A DNA stretch of 64,000 bases from Ochrobactrum chromiisoli (GCF_026241335.1 NZ_JAPHAV010000005.1:124001-188000), one strand, 5' to 3'. Shown: positions 1-10,007, counted from the first letter of the stretch. Program-made: numbers and translations. Notes: generated by a model from the sequence alone, not told the origin.

Positions 1-769
1 CTCCCAAACTATAAATTCCAGCCAGATCTTTGCGTTTTGCGAGAAGATCAAGCGCAAGTTTTTCAACGCGCGCGCTTTCGTCAAAACCTTCGAGAACCGG
101 CAGGATCGTACGCCCGGAAAAATCGGTCGCCATCGCGCTTTTGAATCCCTCAAAACGCGCCAGATGATCGTGCACTTTCAGCGAGCCAGCGATAACCGCA
201 ATGGCACCATCGGTGCCGCTCGCAAAGAGACCCAGCAAACGCGCCGCCGTGCGTCCGGCTGCAACATTATCGATGCCGACATAATGCGCGCGCGAAGAAC
301 CGCCAAGATCAGACACCAACGTGACGGCATGGATGCCTGATTCGGCCAGTCTCTTACATGCTTGACGCACCGGATCAGTATCGACGGCTACAAAAGCCAC
401 CCCATCGGGTTTGCGTTCAGCACTTTCATCCAGCGCTTTCACAAGAGCTACTTCATCAAATGCCGGAATAAGCACCAGATTGATCAGAACCCGCTCGGAA
501 TATCCACGCTCGGTGGCCGCTTCAAGCTCGCTGCGCAGGCTTTGCATGAAGGTGTTTTCGTTATCCGGTAAAATGAAATCGAACTGATAAAGCCTGCCGC
601 GTGCGAGATTGGCAGCGCTGACATCACGCACGTAGCCAAGCGTGTTCATCGCGTCCGTTACACGCTCGCGGGTTTTCGCTCTTACGCCGGGGCGGTCGTT
701 CAGCACACGGTCAACCGTGGCGAGACTGACGCCCGCAGTTCTGGCTATATCATGCACGGTAGGTTTCAT
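1..769 (-). CDS. LacI-family transcriptional regulator (C-terminal part outside window)
   Basis: The minus strand reads from an ATG at 769 without a stop to the window edge, giving about 256 residues. The N-terminus (MKPTVHDIARTAGVSLATVD) is a LacI-type helix-turn-helix followed by the hinge-helix region and a periplasmic-binding-protein-like effector domain. The family consists of dimeric repressors or activators that respond to sugars. It is divergent from xylFGH, with a 290-base gap, so regulation of xylose uptake is the simplest inference; the effector cannot be read from sequence. The last part of the effector domain lies beyond position 1. Confidence 0.9.
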   Translation of the reverse strand, partial: MKPTVHDIARTAGVSLATVDRVLNDRPGVRAKTRERVTDAMNTLGYVRDVSAANLARGRLYQFDFILPDNENTFMQSLRSELEAATERGYSERVLINLVLIPAFDEVALVKALDESAERKPDGVAFVAVDTDPVRQACKRLAESGIHAVTLVSDLGGSSRAHYVGIDNVAAGRTAARLLGLFASGTDGAIAVIAGSLKVHDHLARFEGFKSAMATDFSGRTILPVLEGFDESARVEKLALDLLAKRKDLAGIYSLG

Positions 770-909
770 TTTCACTCCTCGGAGCGCAACATATGAGCAA
801 AAATGAGGTACGTAAATCAAAAAATGCTTGCTATTCATTTTTGTTTCCGTATCAATTGCACCTGAGGATGGGGTCGTGTGCTTGCGCGCGGTCCTGCTTT
901 GGTGATCTT

Positions 910-922
910 GGTGCATTGCACC
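910..922. promoter_or_regulatory. Candidate regulator operator between lacI-type gene and xylF
   Basis: A perfect 6-base inverted repeat around one base (GGTGCA T TGCACC) lies in the divergent intergenic region. A related half-site, AATTGCACC, occurs at about 854-862. A LacI-family gene next to its target operon makes an operator here plausible. The odd-length centre differs from the usual even CG-centred LacI sites, so confidence is limited. Confidence 0.35.
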
Positions 923-1059
923 GTGGGAGGATCAGCCAGATAAAGAATGAAGGGCCTCTTCGGAGGTCGCTTGTCGTGCCAGACTCCGGGGGCGGGTTCG
1001 TTCGGGGCGAGGTCTTTTATCAACCGGCATCAAGCCGGCGGTGATTGGAGGAAACGTGC

Positions 1060-2079
1060 ATGAAACGTCGTAATTTTTTGACAGGCGCGCTTGTCGCAGC
1101 AGCGCTCGGTATCGGTGCCATGAGTACCACGAGCGCCTTTGCATCGCCTGAAAATCCGGTTATCGGTTTTTCTATTGACGATCTGCGCGTAGAGCGCTGG
1201 GCGCGTGACCGTGATTATTTCATCGCGGCAGCGGAAAAGCTGGGTGCCAAGGTCAATGTTCAGTCGGCTGATGGCAATGAAGAAAAGCAGGTTAAGCAGG
1301 TTGAAAACCTGATTTCGCAGGGCGTTGATGCCATCGTGATCGTACCAATGAACTCAAAGGTTTTCGATGCGGTCGTGGCGGATGCAAAGGCTTCGGGCAT
1401 CAAGGTTCTTTCTTATGATCGCCTGATCCTCAACGCCGATATCGACGCTTATATTTCCTTCGACAATGAACGTGTTGGTTACATGCAGGCGGAAGCTGTG
1501 CTGAAGGAAAAGCCGGAAGGCAATTATTATCTGCTCGGCGGTTCTCCAACGGATAACAATGCGAAGCTGCTGCGTGCAGGCCAGGAAAAGGCGCTGAAGG
1601 AAGCAGTCGATTCCGGCAAAGTCAAGATTGTCGGCTCGCAGTGGGTTAAAGAATGGAGCCCGACAGAAGCGCTCTCCATCATGGAAAATGCGCTGACTGC
1701 GAACCAGAACAAGATCGACGCTGTTGTTGCTTCCAATGACGGTACTGCTGGTGGTGCAATTCAGGCACTCGCAGCACAGGGCCTTGCAGGCAAGACAGCT
1801 GTGTCGGGTCAGGACAGCGATCTGGCCGCTGTAAAGCGTCTGGTTGACGGTACACAGACCGTGACTGTTTATAAGCCGCTCAAGCTGATTGCTGAAGAAG
1901 CAGCAAAGCTCACGGTTCAGCTCGTTCGTGATGAAAAGCCTGAATTCAATGGCAAAATCGATAATGGTTCCAAGGAAGTCGACACACTTCTGCTGACGCC
2001 AACGGCTGTCACTAAAGATAATGTCGATATTTATGTAACCGATGGCTTTTACACGAAGGAACAGATCGAAGGAAAGTAA
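1060..2079 (+). CDS. xylF: D-xylose ABC transporter, periplasmic substrate-binding protein
   Basis: This 339-residue protein is the periplasmic receptor of a xylose importer. It has an N-terminal signal with a twin-arginine-like start (KRRNFLTG) and a hydrophobic stretch ending near SAFA at about residue 34. The mature part follows XylF closely: IDDLRVERW, QSADGNEE, SFDNERVG, GGSPTDNNAK, NALTANQNKIDAVVASND and SGQDSDLA. The start at 1060 is preferred over an in-frame upstream ATG at 1045 because GGAGG lies at 1047-1051, eight bases before it. It heads the xylFGH operon and is 165 bases from xylG. Confidence 0.95.
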   Translation: MKRRNFLTGALVAAALGIGAMSTTSAFASPENPVIGFSIDDLRVERWARDRDYFIAAAEKLGAKVNVQSADGNEEKQVKQVENLISQGVDAIVIVPMNSKVFDAVVADAKASGIKVLSYDRLILNADIDAYISFDNERVGYMQAEAVLKEKPEGNYYLLGGSPTDNNAKLLRAGQEKALKEAVDSGKVKIVGSQWVKEWSPTEALSIMENALTANQNKIDAVVASNDGTAGGAIQALAAQGLAGKTAVSGQDSDLAAVKRLVDGTQTVTVYKPLKLIAEEAAKLTVQLVRDEKPEFNGKIDNGSKEVDTLLLTPTAVTKDNVDIYVTDGFYTKEQIEGK

Positions 2080-2115
2080 GCCTTTTCTTCTGCCTGTTTG
2101 ATTGCAGACTATCGG

Positions 2116-2150
2116 ACTGGGTGCGGCATTAAAGATATGCGGTACCCAGT
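2116..2150 (+). terminator. Stem-loop between xylF and xylG
   Basis: ACTGGGT at 2116-2122 pairs with ACCCAGT at 2144-2150, with a smaller inner pairing GCAT/ATGC. There is no T-run after it. Such hairpins after a binding-protein gene commonly protect the upstream mRNA or partly stop transcription, which would keep xylF expression above xylGH. That role is inferred. Confidence 0.45.
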
Positions 2151-2244
2151 TTAAGATCATTCCTGGTCTCCTGTCTTTGACAGCGTTGTCGGTACTGGCT
2201 TGCGCAAAGCAAGGTTTTTGAAATTTACTGCAAGGTCATTGTTG

Positions 2245-3780
2245 ATGTCCGAATACCTTCTGGAAATGCGAAATATCGGTAAAGAGTTCAACGGCGTGAA
2301 GGCGCTCGATGGCATTTACCTGAAAGTGCGCGCGGGAGAATGTGTCGGGCTGTGCGGCGAGAACGGTGCAGGCAAGTCCACACTGATGAAAGTGCTTTCA
2401 GGGGTCTATCCCTATGGCACGTGGACCGGCCAGATTTTCTGGGAAGGCAAGGAACTCAAAGCCACTGGCATTCGTGATACGGAAGCTGCTGGCATCGTCA
2501 TTATCCATCAGGAACTGATGATGGTTCCCCATCTTTCGGTGGCTGAAAACATTTTTCTGGGGTCTGAGCCCACCACTGGCGGCTTCATTGATTATGACCA
2601 GATGAATGCGCGTGCGGCAGAGCTGCTTGCACGGCTCAAGATTAACGACATCAATGTTGCTTTGCCCGTTTATCATTATTCCGGTGGCAAGCAGCAATTG
2701 ATTGAGATTGCGAAAGCGATCAACAAAAACGCAAAACTTCTGATCCTGGACGAACCGACATCGGCGCTGACTGCTTCTGAAACGCGCGTGCTGCTTGATC
2801 TGATCAAAGACTTCAAACAACAGGGCATGGCTTGTGTTTACATTTCTCACAAGCTTGATGAAGTGGCGGAAATTTCGGACACCGTTACAGTTATTCGCGA
2901 TGGCGCACATATTGCGACACGCCCCATGGCCGAGCTTACAACGCCAGACATTATCACCATGATGGTGGGACGCGAGATGAAAAACCTCTTTCCGCGTGAG
3001 CCCCATGACATTGGTGAGGTGGTGTTTGAAGCACAGAATATCAGTTGCTGGGACGTGACCAATCCCGAGCGCAAGGTGGTTGATAATGTTTCCTTCGCTC
3101 TGAGACGAGGCGAGATTTTGGGTATTGCGGGCCTTGTCGGGGCAGGGCGCACCGAGCTGGTCTCAAGTCTGTTCGGCGTCTGGCCGGGTGCGCATGAAGG
3201 AAAGGTTTTCCTCGAAGGGAGGGAAATCAAAATCAAAACTCCGCGGGATGCGGTGCGCCAGGGCATTTGCATGGTGCCGGAAGACCGCAAACGCGACGGA
3301 ATTCTTCCGATCATGCCTGTCGGTCATAATATGACGATTTCCGTGCTTGAGCGGTTTTCGCTGCGCGCTTTGATAGACAAGGAGGCGGAGCTTGCAACAA
3401 TTCAGCGCGAAATTCTGCGCCTTAAAGTGAAGACGGCTGATCCGATGCTGGAAATTGCTTCGCTGTCGGGTGGCAATCAGCAGAAAGCAGTGCTTTCAAA
3501 AATGATGTTGCCTGATCCTAAGGTTCTCATTCTTGATGAGCCAACACGCGGCGTTGATGTTGGTGCAAAATACGAAATTTATAAACTTATATTCGAGCTC
3601 GCCAAACAGGGCGTATCCATTTTGATGGTTTCATCCGAAATGCCGGAGGTGCTTGGCATCAGTGATCGTGTTCTCGTGATTGGCGAGGGCAAATTGCGCG
3701 GCGATTTCCCGAATGAAAATCTCACCCAGGAGAAGGTTCTTGCCGCTGCAATTGGCAAGCCTGCAACCAATGCGGCCTAG
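2245..3780 (+). CDS. xylG: D-xylose ABC transporter, ATP-binding protein
   Basis: The 511-residue protein has two fused ABC domains, as in sugar importers of the RbsA/XylG type. The first Walker A is GENGAGKST at residues 38-46, with signature YSGGKQQL and Walker [12 protein letters not shown]. The second half has the degenerate Walker [11 protein letters not shown], signature LSGGNQQK and Walker [13 protein letters not shown]. It powers xylose import at the inner membrane with XylF and XylH. I use the ATG at 2245, which starts [10 protein letters not shown]; an in-frame start at 2200 would add 15 unlikely residues. The end lies 35-44 bases before xylH. Confidence 0.95.
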   Translation: MSEYLLEMRNIGKEFNGVKALDGIYLKVRAGECVGLCGENGAGKSTLMKVLSGVYPYGTWTGQIFWEGKELKATGIRDTEAAGIVIIHQELMMVPHLSVAENIFLGSEPTTGGFIDYDQMNARAAELLARLKINDINVALPVYHYSGGKQQLIEIAKAINKNAKLLILDEPTSALTASETRVLLDLIKDFKQQGMACVYISHKLDEVAEISDTVTVIRDGAHIATRPMAELTTPDIITMMVGREMKNLFPREPHDIGEVVFEAQNISCWDVTNPERKVVDNVSFALRRGEILGIAGLVGAGRTELVSSLFGVWPGAHEGKVFLEGREIKIKTPRDAVRQGICMVPEDRKRDGILPIMPVGHNMTISVLERFSLRALIDKEAELATIQREILRLKVKTADPMLEIASLSGGNQQKAVLSKMMLPDPKVLILDEPTRGVDVGAKYEIYKLIFELAKQGVSILMVSSEMPEVLGISDRVLVIGEGKLRGDFPNENLTQEKVLAAAIGKPATNAA

Positions 3781-3824
3781 TTTTTATAAGTCTAATTCCG
3801 CAGTCAATCTAACCGGTGCATGAC

Positions 3825-4994
3825 ATGACGTTGACAGGCAAAAGCCTCAGAAAATTTCTCGCAGAATACAAGATCGTGGCGCTTCTTATCGTTGTTGCGC
3901 TGATTTGGGCATTCTTTGCTATCATGACTTACGACCCGGAAATGGGGCGGTCGCAGTTTCTGACGGCGCGTAATTTCTCCAATCTTCTACGGCAGATGGC
4001 GATTACCGGGATGCTGGCCTCCGCCATGGTGTTTGTCATTGTAGCGGGTGAAATCGACCTCTCTGTCGGGGCTATGCTAGGCTTGCTGGGCGGTATCGCA
4101 GCCGTGCTCGATGTGGTTTATGGCTGGCCATTATGGGCAACAATCAGCACCGTGCTGGTTCTGGGCGTGATTTTGGGCGGCTTTAATGGATGGCTGACGG
4201 CTTATCTCGGCATTCCGTCCTTTATCGTTACGCTCGGCGGACAATTGGTTTTCCGCGGCATCGTGCTCGGCATTATGGGCGGTGTAACGATTGCGCCGAT
4301 CTCATCAGATTTCAAATATCTGGGGCAGGGTTATCTGCCGGAATGGTTTGGGAATGTCTGTGCGATGGCTTTGTTCGCCGTGCTTATATTGATCACGCTG
4401 CGGACGCGCGCCAGCAAGCGAAAGCACAATCTGCAAACGCTGTCACCGGCAATGGAGATTGCACGCCTGATCGGTACAGGTATCCTGATCCTTGGTTTCA
4501 TTCTGGTGCTCAACAGCTATCAGGGCGTTCCATTTCCGGTTCTGGTGTTGCTGGTCATTCTGGGTGTTTTCACAATCATTTCGCGACAGACGGTTTTTGG
4601 CCGGCATATTTATGCGGTTGGCTCAAATCTCGAAGCAACGCGCTTCTCCGGCGTTAATGTGAATTTTGTCAAAATGGCTGTGTTTGCGCTGATGGGGCTG
4701 ATGGCGGCTGTCGCAGGGCTGACCACAACAGCGCGTCTTGCAGCCGGTACGCCATCGGCGGGTTTCGGTGGCGAACTTGATGCGATTGCATCGTGCTTTA
4801 TCGGCGGTACATCCATGCGTGGTGGCGTGGGATCAGTCATTGGTGCGCTGGTCGGTGCGCTCATCATGTCGAGCCTCGACAACGGCATGTCGATGCTCGG
4901 CGTTGATACATTCTGGCAGCAGATCATCAAAGGCAGCATTCTGGTGCTGGCCGTCTATCTTGACATTGTATCGTCAGGCACGCGTCGCGCCTGA
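3825..4994 (+). CDS. xylH: D-xylose ABC transporter, permease
   Basis: A 389-residue, very hydrophobic protein with the features of the sugar-permease family BPD_transp_2: IVAGEIDLSVGAMLGLLGG near residue 80, YLGIPSFIVTLGG, and RLAAGTPSAGFGGELDAIA in the C-terminal part. It forms the membrane channel for xylose with XylG. The ATG at 3825 gives MTLTGKS; an in-frame GTG at 3816 would add three residues, and neither has a strong ribosome binding site. It is the last gene of the operon and is followed by a strong hairpin at 5057-5092. Confidence 0.92.
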   Translation: MTLTGKSLRKFLAEYKIVALLIVVALIWAFFAIMTYDPEMGRSQFLTARNFSNLLRQMAITGMLASAMVFVIVAGEIDLSVGAMLGLLGGIAAVLDVVYGWPLWATISTVLVLGVILGGFNGWLTAYLGIPSFIVTLGGQLVFRGIVLGIMGGVTIAPISSDFKYLGQGYLPEWFGNVCAMALFAVLILITLRTRASKRKHNLQTLSPAMEIARLIGTGILILGFILVLNSYQGVPFPVLVLLVILGVFTIISRQTVFGRHIYAVGSNLEATRFSGVNVNFVKMAVFALMGLMAAVAGLTTTARLAAGTPSAGFGGELDAIASCFIGGTSMRGGVGSVIGALVGALIMSSLDNGMSMLGVDTFWQQIIKGSILVLAVYLDIVSSGTRRA

Positions 4995-5056
4995 CGGAGC
5001 GGGGGTAAGCGGCGCATGGAAGCTGGAATTGATAAGTTCTGCTTCCAATCAAAGAC

Positions 5057-5092
5057 CTGAGAGCGCCGATCTGATCGGATCGGCGCTCTCAG
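5057..5092. terminator. Hairpin between xylH and convergent aldehyde dehydrogenase gene
   Basis: A perfect 15-base-pair stem (5057-5071 with 5078-5092) has a six-base loop. The T-tract is poor on both strands. It sits between two convergent genes, so it probably ends both transcripts. Confidence 0.65.
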
Positions 5093-5129
5093 CGTTAAAC
5101 ACAGAGTTTTTCTTCCCTGCTTTCGCCGG

Positions 5130-6686
5130 TCAGGCTTCTGGAGAGTATCCGAATGTCACGGCAGGGTTTTCCGCCGTTTCAACCCAGATGCTCTTTGCTT
5201 GCGTGTAAGCCATCAACGCATCCTTGCCACTGGAGCGGCCATAACCGCTGCGCCCAAAGCCGCCGAACGGGGACATAACAGAAATGGTCTTATAGCCGTT
5301 GATCCAGAACGTACCGGCACGCACATTTGCAGCAACGCGATGCGCGCGTGCAACATTTTCGGTCCATACCGCGCCCGCAAGACCATACGGATTATCATTG
5401 GCAAGCGCGACGGCTTCGGCTTCGTCATCAAATGGCATAACAGCCACGACAGGGCCGAAGACTTCTTCCTTTGCGATATTCATTGCAGGATCAACCTGAT
5501 CGAGAATTGTCGGCGCATAATAATATCCGCCGGTTTCTTCAAGTGCTTCCGGCTTCTTGCCGCCCGCTGCCAATACGGCCCCATCTGCAACACCGTCGCG
5601 AACCATCTGGTCGATCTTTGACCATTGCTTTGCATTGTTGATCGGACCGATATGTGAATTATCATCATAAGGATCGCCGACAACGATGCGGTTTGCTGCA
5701 TTGGCATAGCGCTCAACAAATTCCTGATGGATCGAACGATGCACGAGCAAGCGCGAACCAGAGACGCAGCTTTGTCCTGCACCACTGAAGATAGCCGATT
5801 GTGCACCGATAATCGCACGCTCGATATTTGCATCTGGAAACACGATGTTCCCGGATTTGCCGCCAAGCTCAAGAATACAGGGAACCACGTTCTTTGCAGC
5901 AGAAGCAGCAATGGCCGAACCGGCCTGAGCCGAACCGACAAAGACCACAAGTCCGGTTCGCGGATGCGAAATCGCAGCTTGCCCCGCTGTTGGCCCATTG
6001 CCCGCGATTACATTGACCAAACCGCGCGGTGCACCGCCCTGTTCACACATCAGGCCAAGGATAAGCGTGGACAGCGGTGTGAGTTCTGATGGTTTAATGA
6101 CGACGGCATTTCCTGCGCAGATAGCAGGCGCGATCTGCCAGCCACCGGTAAACAATGGCGCATTCCATGGGGTGATTTGCGTCACAACGCCGATTGGTTC
6201 GTGTCGTGTATAGTTAAGGTGGCTGCTCGGCACAGGAATAACATCGCCGTAAAGCTTATCGCACCAGCCTGCATAATATTCGAACATTTCGGCAACGCGA
6301 ACAGCCTCACCGCGAATATCGCGAATGGGGCGTCCGGCAGAGCGGCTTTCGATTTCCGCAATGCGCTGCGCATGTTCGCGGATATGCCGGGCAATCTCGT
6401 TCATCACGCGACCGCGACCGGAAGCCGTCAGAGCCATCCATTCCTTTTGCGCGCGCGCAGCACTCTCCATTGCGGCATCAATAACCGATTGATCTGCATC
6501 TCTGTAAGATGCAAAGACTTTGCCCGTCGCCGGATCAGTCAGGTTCTGCTCAGCGCCATTTCCAGTGATAATCTCACCATTCACAAAGCTACCGATCTCA
6601 CCTGCGGGAAAGAAGCTTTTAAAAAGTTCCGCTATGCGTTCGGACTGTGCGTTTTTATCTACACTTTGCGTCATTGTTTCGCTCAC
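5130..6686 (-). CDS. NAD(P)-dependent aldehyde dehydrogenase
   Basis: A full-length aldehyde dehydrogenase of up to 518 residues that oxidises an aldehyde to an acid in the cytoplasm. The catalytic nucleophile is in GQSCVSG (Cys307), the general base in LELGGKSGN (Glu273), and TPWN (Asn175) and VIKPSE (Lys198) are in place. The substrate cannot be told. A GTG start at 6686 overlaps the stop of the upstream dehydrogenase (GTGA), implying translational coupling; an ATG at 6674 would shorten the protein by four residues. The partnership with a beta-hydroxyacid dehydrogenase suggests a small catabolic operon. Confidence 0.9.
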   Translation of the reverse strand: MSETMTQSVDKNAQSERIAELFKSFFPAGEIGSFVNGEIITGNGAEQNLTDPATGKVFASYRDADQSVIDAAMESAARAQKEWMALTASGRGRVMNEIARHIREHAQRIAEIESRSAGRPIRDIRGEAVRVAEMFEYYAGWCDKLYGDVIPVPSSHLNYTRHEPIGVVTQITPWNAPLFTGGWQIAPAICAGNAVVIKPSELTPLSTLILGLMCEQGGAPRGLVNVIAGNGPTAGQAAISHPRTGLVVFVGSAQAGSAIAASAAKNVVPCILELGGKSGNIVFPDANIERAIIGAQSAIFSGAGQSCVSGSRLLVHRSIHQEFVERYANAANRIVVGDPYDDNSHIGPINNAKQWSKIDQMVRDGVADGAVLAAGGKKPEALEETGGYYYAPTILDQVDPAMNIAKEEVFGPVVAVMPFDDEAEAVALANDNPYGLAGAVWTENVARAHRVAANVRAGTFWINGYKTISVMSPFGGFGRSGYGRSSGKDALMAYTQAKSIWVETAENPAVTFGYSPEA

Positions 6687-7573
6687 TCTTTGGATGAATC
6701 GGGTTGAAAAGCACCCATGCGGGTGAAATCATCGCTGTCTTGGAGATGTTCTGCATTGGCCCAGAGTTTTGCGACCACTGACGTGAGAGGCGTATCCGCG
6801 CCGGTGCGCTCGGCCATTTCCTGAGCGAGGCGAACGTCTTTGCGCATCAACCCCATCGAAAAGCCGCTGTCGAAACGATCATTCATAACCCATGTCGGAA
6901 AATGGACCTCGCTGATCATGGACTTACCGGACGCCGCGTTCAAAACGCGCAATGCAGCCTCTGGGCTAATTCCGGCAGCAAGAGCCAGTTTCAGGCCTTC
7001 GCTGGTCGTGACCATGTGAGCGGCAGCAAGCAGATTATTGACAAGTTTCGCAACATTGCCAGCACCACTTGGTCCAACATGCAGCGCTTTGGCCGCCATC
7101 GATTCAATAACCGGCTGCGCAAGCGCCAGATCGGCATCACTGCCACCGATCATCATCGTCAGTTTTCCGGAAGCCGCACCAGCCGGTCCGCCACTGACAG
7201 GCGCATCAAGGAAGCCATGGCCGAGGGCATCAAGTTTTTGCGCTAAAGCGCGGCTGACATCCGGCTCAGACGTCGATGTGTCGATAATAACGACCCGTTT
7301 GCGATCTTGAGACAATTGATGGAGTTGTGCATTAACAACCGCTTCAACATCACGGGCAGTTGGCAGAGAGAAAACCAGAAAATCTGCTTTTTCAAACAAA
7401 ATATCGAGTGTGTCTGCGGGCGTTACATCTGCCTTTTGCGCCAATGCTTTGCGCTCATTTGACAAATCGAAGCCGAGGGTAGGAAAGCCTTTTGCCGCCA
7501 GTGTTTGCGCCATACCCAGCCCCATGCTGCCGAGGCCAACAACACCGACAATTGGTTTTTCCTGTTGCGACAT
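6683..7573 (-). CDS. NAD-binding beta-hydroxyacid dehydrogenase (3-hydroxyisobutyrate/threonate dehydrogenase family)
   Basis: The 296-residue protein has an N-terminal Rossmann motif VVGLGSMGLGMA (from about residue 10), the family motif DAPVSGGPAGAASG, and the catalytic-lysine region GAGNVAKLVNNLL. These define the 3-hydroxyisobutyrate dehydrogenase superfamily, which oxidises beta-hydroxy acids with NAD(P). The ATG at 7573 has a GGAG a few bases upstream; an in-frame upstream start would add 13 residues without merit. It overlaps the downstream aldehyde dehydrogenase gene by four bases. The specific substrate is not identifiable; L-threonate-type or tartronate-type acids are alternatives. 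Confidence 0.88.
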   Translation of the reverse strand: MSQQEKPIVGVVGLGSMGLGMAQTLAAKGFPTLGFDLSNERKALAQKADVTPADTLDILFEKADFLVFSLPTARDVEAVVNAQLHQLSQDRKRVVIIDTSTSEPDVSRALAQKLDALGHGFLDAPVSGGPAGAASGKLTMMIGGSDADLALAQPVIESMAAKALHVGPSGAGNVAKLVNNLLAAAHMVTTSEGLKLALAAGISPEAALRVLNAASGKSMISEVHFPTWVMNDRFDSGFSMGLMRKDVRLAQEMAERTGADTPLTSVVAKLWANAEHLQDSDDFTRMGAFQPDSSKE

Positions 7574-7817
7574 TCCACATCTCCATTGTTTTGCGAACAG
7601 ACCCGCGTCCACCGCATTTTGAATGAAGAAAAGCTCGCATCAAAGCGTGCAAACGCATAGTCGGCCCGGCAACAACGTTGTGTCCCACGTGGTGCAACAG
7701 TCCCTTAAAGAACTTATACAAAGGTGCTAAGACGCTGGTGTATCACGCCTTGAAAATGCTCAATCGTCACACGGTTTTAACCAGGGCTCTATGAGCCATG
7801 CTTTCCGATCCTCGGTA
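7574..7817. other. Intergenic region upstream of the dehydrogenase pair
   Basis: There is no convincing gene in this stretch. It should hold the promoter of the two dehydrogenase genes, and lies just after the end of the LysR gene on the same strand. I saw no clear palindrome of the T-N11-A type or terminator. Confidence 0.4.
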
Positions 7818-8723
7818 TTACCTGAACGCAGCCATATTATTGGCAAGAAAGCCACTCAGTCTTTCGACAGAAAGCGGCAAGCGGCGGCGTGCTCTCACCA
7901 GCAGATGCGCACTTGCTTCCGCAAGTAGCGGATCGGACAGCTCTCTTACGGCGACTGCGTTGCGCGCCAATTCTGTGGAGACAGCGAAACGAGGCAGAAA
8001 CGATATGCCAAGGCCAGCAATTACAAAACGCCGCAAGACATCGATCGATGTCGTCTCGACGAGTGGCGAAATAACGAAACCCCGGTCTGCAGCAACACGC
8101 GTAACAAGCTGTGTAATGCCATGCCCCGGCGCCAGCAGCGCGTTGGCTATGCCCGCACAGTCCGCCAGTTCCAGCTTGGCTTTCGTCAATAAAGCATGGT
8201 GCGGGGGCGTCACCACGCACAGCGATTGTTTTGAAATCGCCAGCGAGCGAACGCGTGCGTCCATCAGAGGGTTGTAAGCAATCCCGATATCGGCATCTCC
8301 ATTGGCAATGCCGTCCAACACTGTTTGTGTCCCGCCCAGTTGTAGGTCGTATTGCACATCGGGGTAGATTTTGACGAAGGAACCGAGGCCATATTGAAGA
8401 ACATCGGCAAGAAAGCCCTCACCGCATAAGATACGGACACGCCTTTGCTGCACGCCCTTGAGAAAGCCGAGTTGCTCAGTCAGCAAACTGTGCTCTTCAA
8501 GAACGCGCCTGCTGTGTTCCAGAACAAGTTCACCTGCCTCTGTCAAAGTCATGCCACGCGCCGTGCGTTCAAACAGAGGCAAACCGATATTGCGCTCTGT
8601 TTCAGCAATCTGGCGGCTGACAACCGATGGCGCAACGCGCACATGCTCGGCTGCGGCACGGATAGACCCGAACCGCACAACAGCCATGAACATGCGTAAC
8701 TCTTTAGCGTCCAGTGTTTCCAT
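7818..8723 (-). CDS. LysR-family transcriptional regulator
   Basis: About 301 residues starting METLDAKELRMFMAVV, with a LysR-type winged helix-turn-helix (GSIRAAAEHVRVAPSVVSRQ, then GLPLFERTARGMTLTEAG) and a C-terminal effector-binding domain. These regulators bind near divergent or adjacent promoters and respond to a small metabolite. A GTG at 8747 is an alternative start adding eight residues; neither start has a good ribosome binding site. It follows the M20 gene on the same strand after 40-63 bases and precedes the dehydrogenase pair, so either could be its target. Confidence 0.9.
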   Translation of the reverse strand: METLDAKELRMFMAVVRFGSIRAAAEHVRVAPSVVSRQIAETERNIGLPLFERTARGMTLTEAGELVLEHSRRVLEEHSLLTEQLGFLKGVQQRRVRILCGEGFLADVLQYGLGSFVKIYPDVQYDLQLGGTQTVLDGIANGDADIGIAYNPLMDARVRSLAISKQSLCVVTPPHHALLTKAKLELADCAGIANALLAPGHGITQLVTRVAADRGFVISPLVETTSIDVLRRFVIAGLGISFLPRFAVSTELARNAVAVRELSDPLLAEASAHLLVRARRRLPLSVERLSGFLANNMAAFR

Positions 8724-8786
8724 GATCGTTTGTTGCTGAGAAGGCACCGCTAATCAATATGTATTGCGTATATTGCAACGCAAAAC

Positions 8787-9947
8787 TCAAGCTGGTGCCA
8801 GCTCGCTTGCAACAAGTTTGATCCAGAAATTGGCACCAATGGGCAAAAGGGCGTCGTTGAAGTCATAATAAGGTGAGTGCAGCCCCGGATTGGAGCCATC
8901 GCGTCGGCTGCCCAGCCAGAAATAGCAACCGGGCTTTTCCTGCAACATAAACGCAAAATCTTCCGCGGCCATGCTTGGCGCCACATCCAAAACATTCAGA
9001 CCGAGGTCGGGTGCAGCGGCCAGCGCACGAATCTTGCGTGCATTTTCTGCCGTATTGATCGTTGAAGGATAGCGCTCCTCATAATCCACACGTGCTGTGC
9101 AGCCAAAAGCTTCTGCAACCGAAGCAGACAAATTCTGCATACGACGTGCGATGATCTGGCCGACTTCAGGCAGAAACCAGCGTGTTGTTCCGCGTATGAT
9201 CATCGTCTCAGGGATGACATTCCAGGCATCGCCGCCATGCATCTGTGTAACGGATACAACTGCCGATTCCAGTGGCGACACATTGCGGCTGGCGATAGTC
9301 TGTAGAGCGGTGACCAATTGCGCCGCCGCCACCACCGGATCGGCTCCTTCATGCGGCATTGCCCCGTGAGCGCCTTTGCCCTTCAGTTCAATCTCGAAAG
9401 TACCGAAAGCCGCCATCATTGCATCGTCGCGGGCTACACATGTGCCCACATCGAGTGCTGGCCAGTTATGCATGCCATAAACTGCATCGACCGGAAAATC
9501 TCTGAACAGACCTTCCTGCACCATTTCCCGACCGCCACCTTCATTTTCTTCCGCCGGCTGGAATATGAAGTGAACCGTTCCGTCAAAGTCGAGCTTACTA
9601 ACCGCTTTCGCCGCCGCAAGAGCCATGGTGACGTGTCCGTCATGGCCGCAGGCATGCATTTTGCCGGAAGTCTCTGACACATAGGCAACGCCACTCTTTT
9701 CGACGATTGGCAAAGCATCCATATCGGCCCGAATGCCAATCGCACGTGGTGATGAACCGCGTTTAAGGCTGCCGATGACACCCGTTTTCGCATAACCGGT
9801 TCGAACATCATAACCCCACAGCCGAAGTTTCTCGGCAATGAATGTTGATGTCCGTTTTTCCTCAAATGCGAGTTCCGGATGTCGATGCAGATCGTGCCGC
9901 CATGCTGTGGCTTCCGAAATATCGGCTTCACTCAAAACAGCAGCCAT
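8787..9947 (-). CDS. M20-family amidohydrolase (hippurate hydrolase/aminoacylase type)
   Basis: A 386-residue M20 metallo-hydrolase that cleaves N-acyl amino acids or similar amides. Zinc-site signatures are present: RADMDALPI, MHACGHDGHVTM, FQPAEENEGGG (with the catalytic Glu) and the dimerisation-domain region GKGAHGAMPHEG. There is no signal peptide, so it acts in the cytoplasm. The ATG has GGGAGCG upstream. It follows two membrane protein genes of the DUF3100 type after 60 bases, which suggests the pair imports the substrate that this enzyme hydrolyses. Confidence 0.9.
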   Translation of the reverse strand: MAAVLSEADISEATAWRHDLHRHPELAFEEKRTSTFIAEKLRLWGYDVRTGYAKTGVIGSLKRGSSPRAIGIRADMDALPIVEKSGVAYVSETSGKMHACGHDGHVTMALAAAKAVSKLDFDGTVHFIFQPAEENEGGGREMVQEGLFRDFPVDAVYGMHNWPALDVGTCVARDDAMMAAFGTFEIELKGKGAHGAMPHEGADPVVAAAQLVTALQTIASRNVSPLESAVVSVTQMHGGDAWNVIPETMIIRGTTRWFLPEVGQIIARRMQNLSASVAEAFGCTARVDYEERYPSTINTAENARKIRALAAAPDLGLNVLDVAPSMAAEDFAFMLQEKPGCYFWLGSRRDGSNPGLHSPYYDFNDALLPIGANFWIKLVASELAPA

Positions 9948-10007
9948 ATTTGAACGCTCCCAATAGATTGCTGACGGGTCCTGTGACCGGACCCGCCGGA
10001 GAACAAT

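Noticed and set aside
1354..2160. 268-codon minus-strand frame antisense to xylF
   Set aside because: It lies opposite a clear XylF sequence, has no ribosome binding site and a Cys/Leu/Ile composition typical of a frame shadow.
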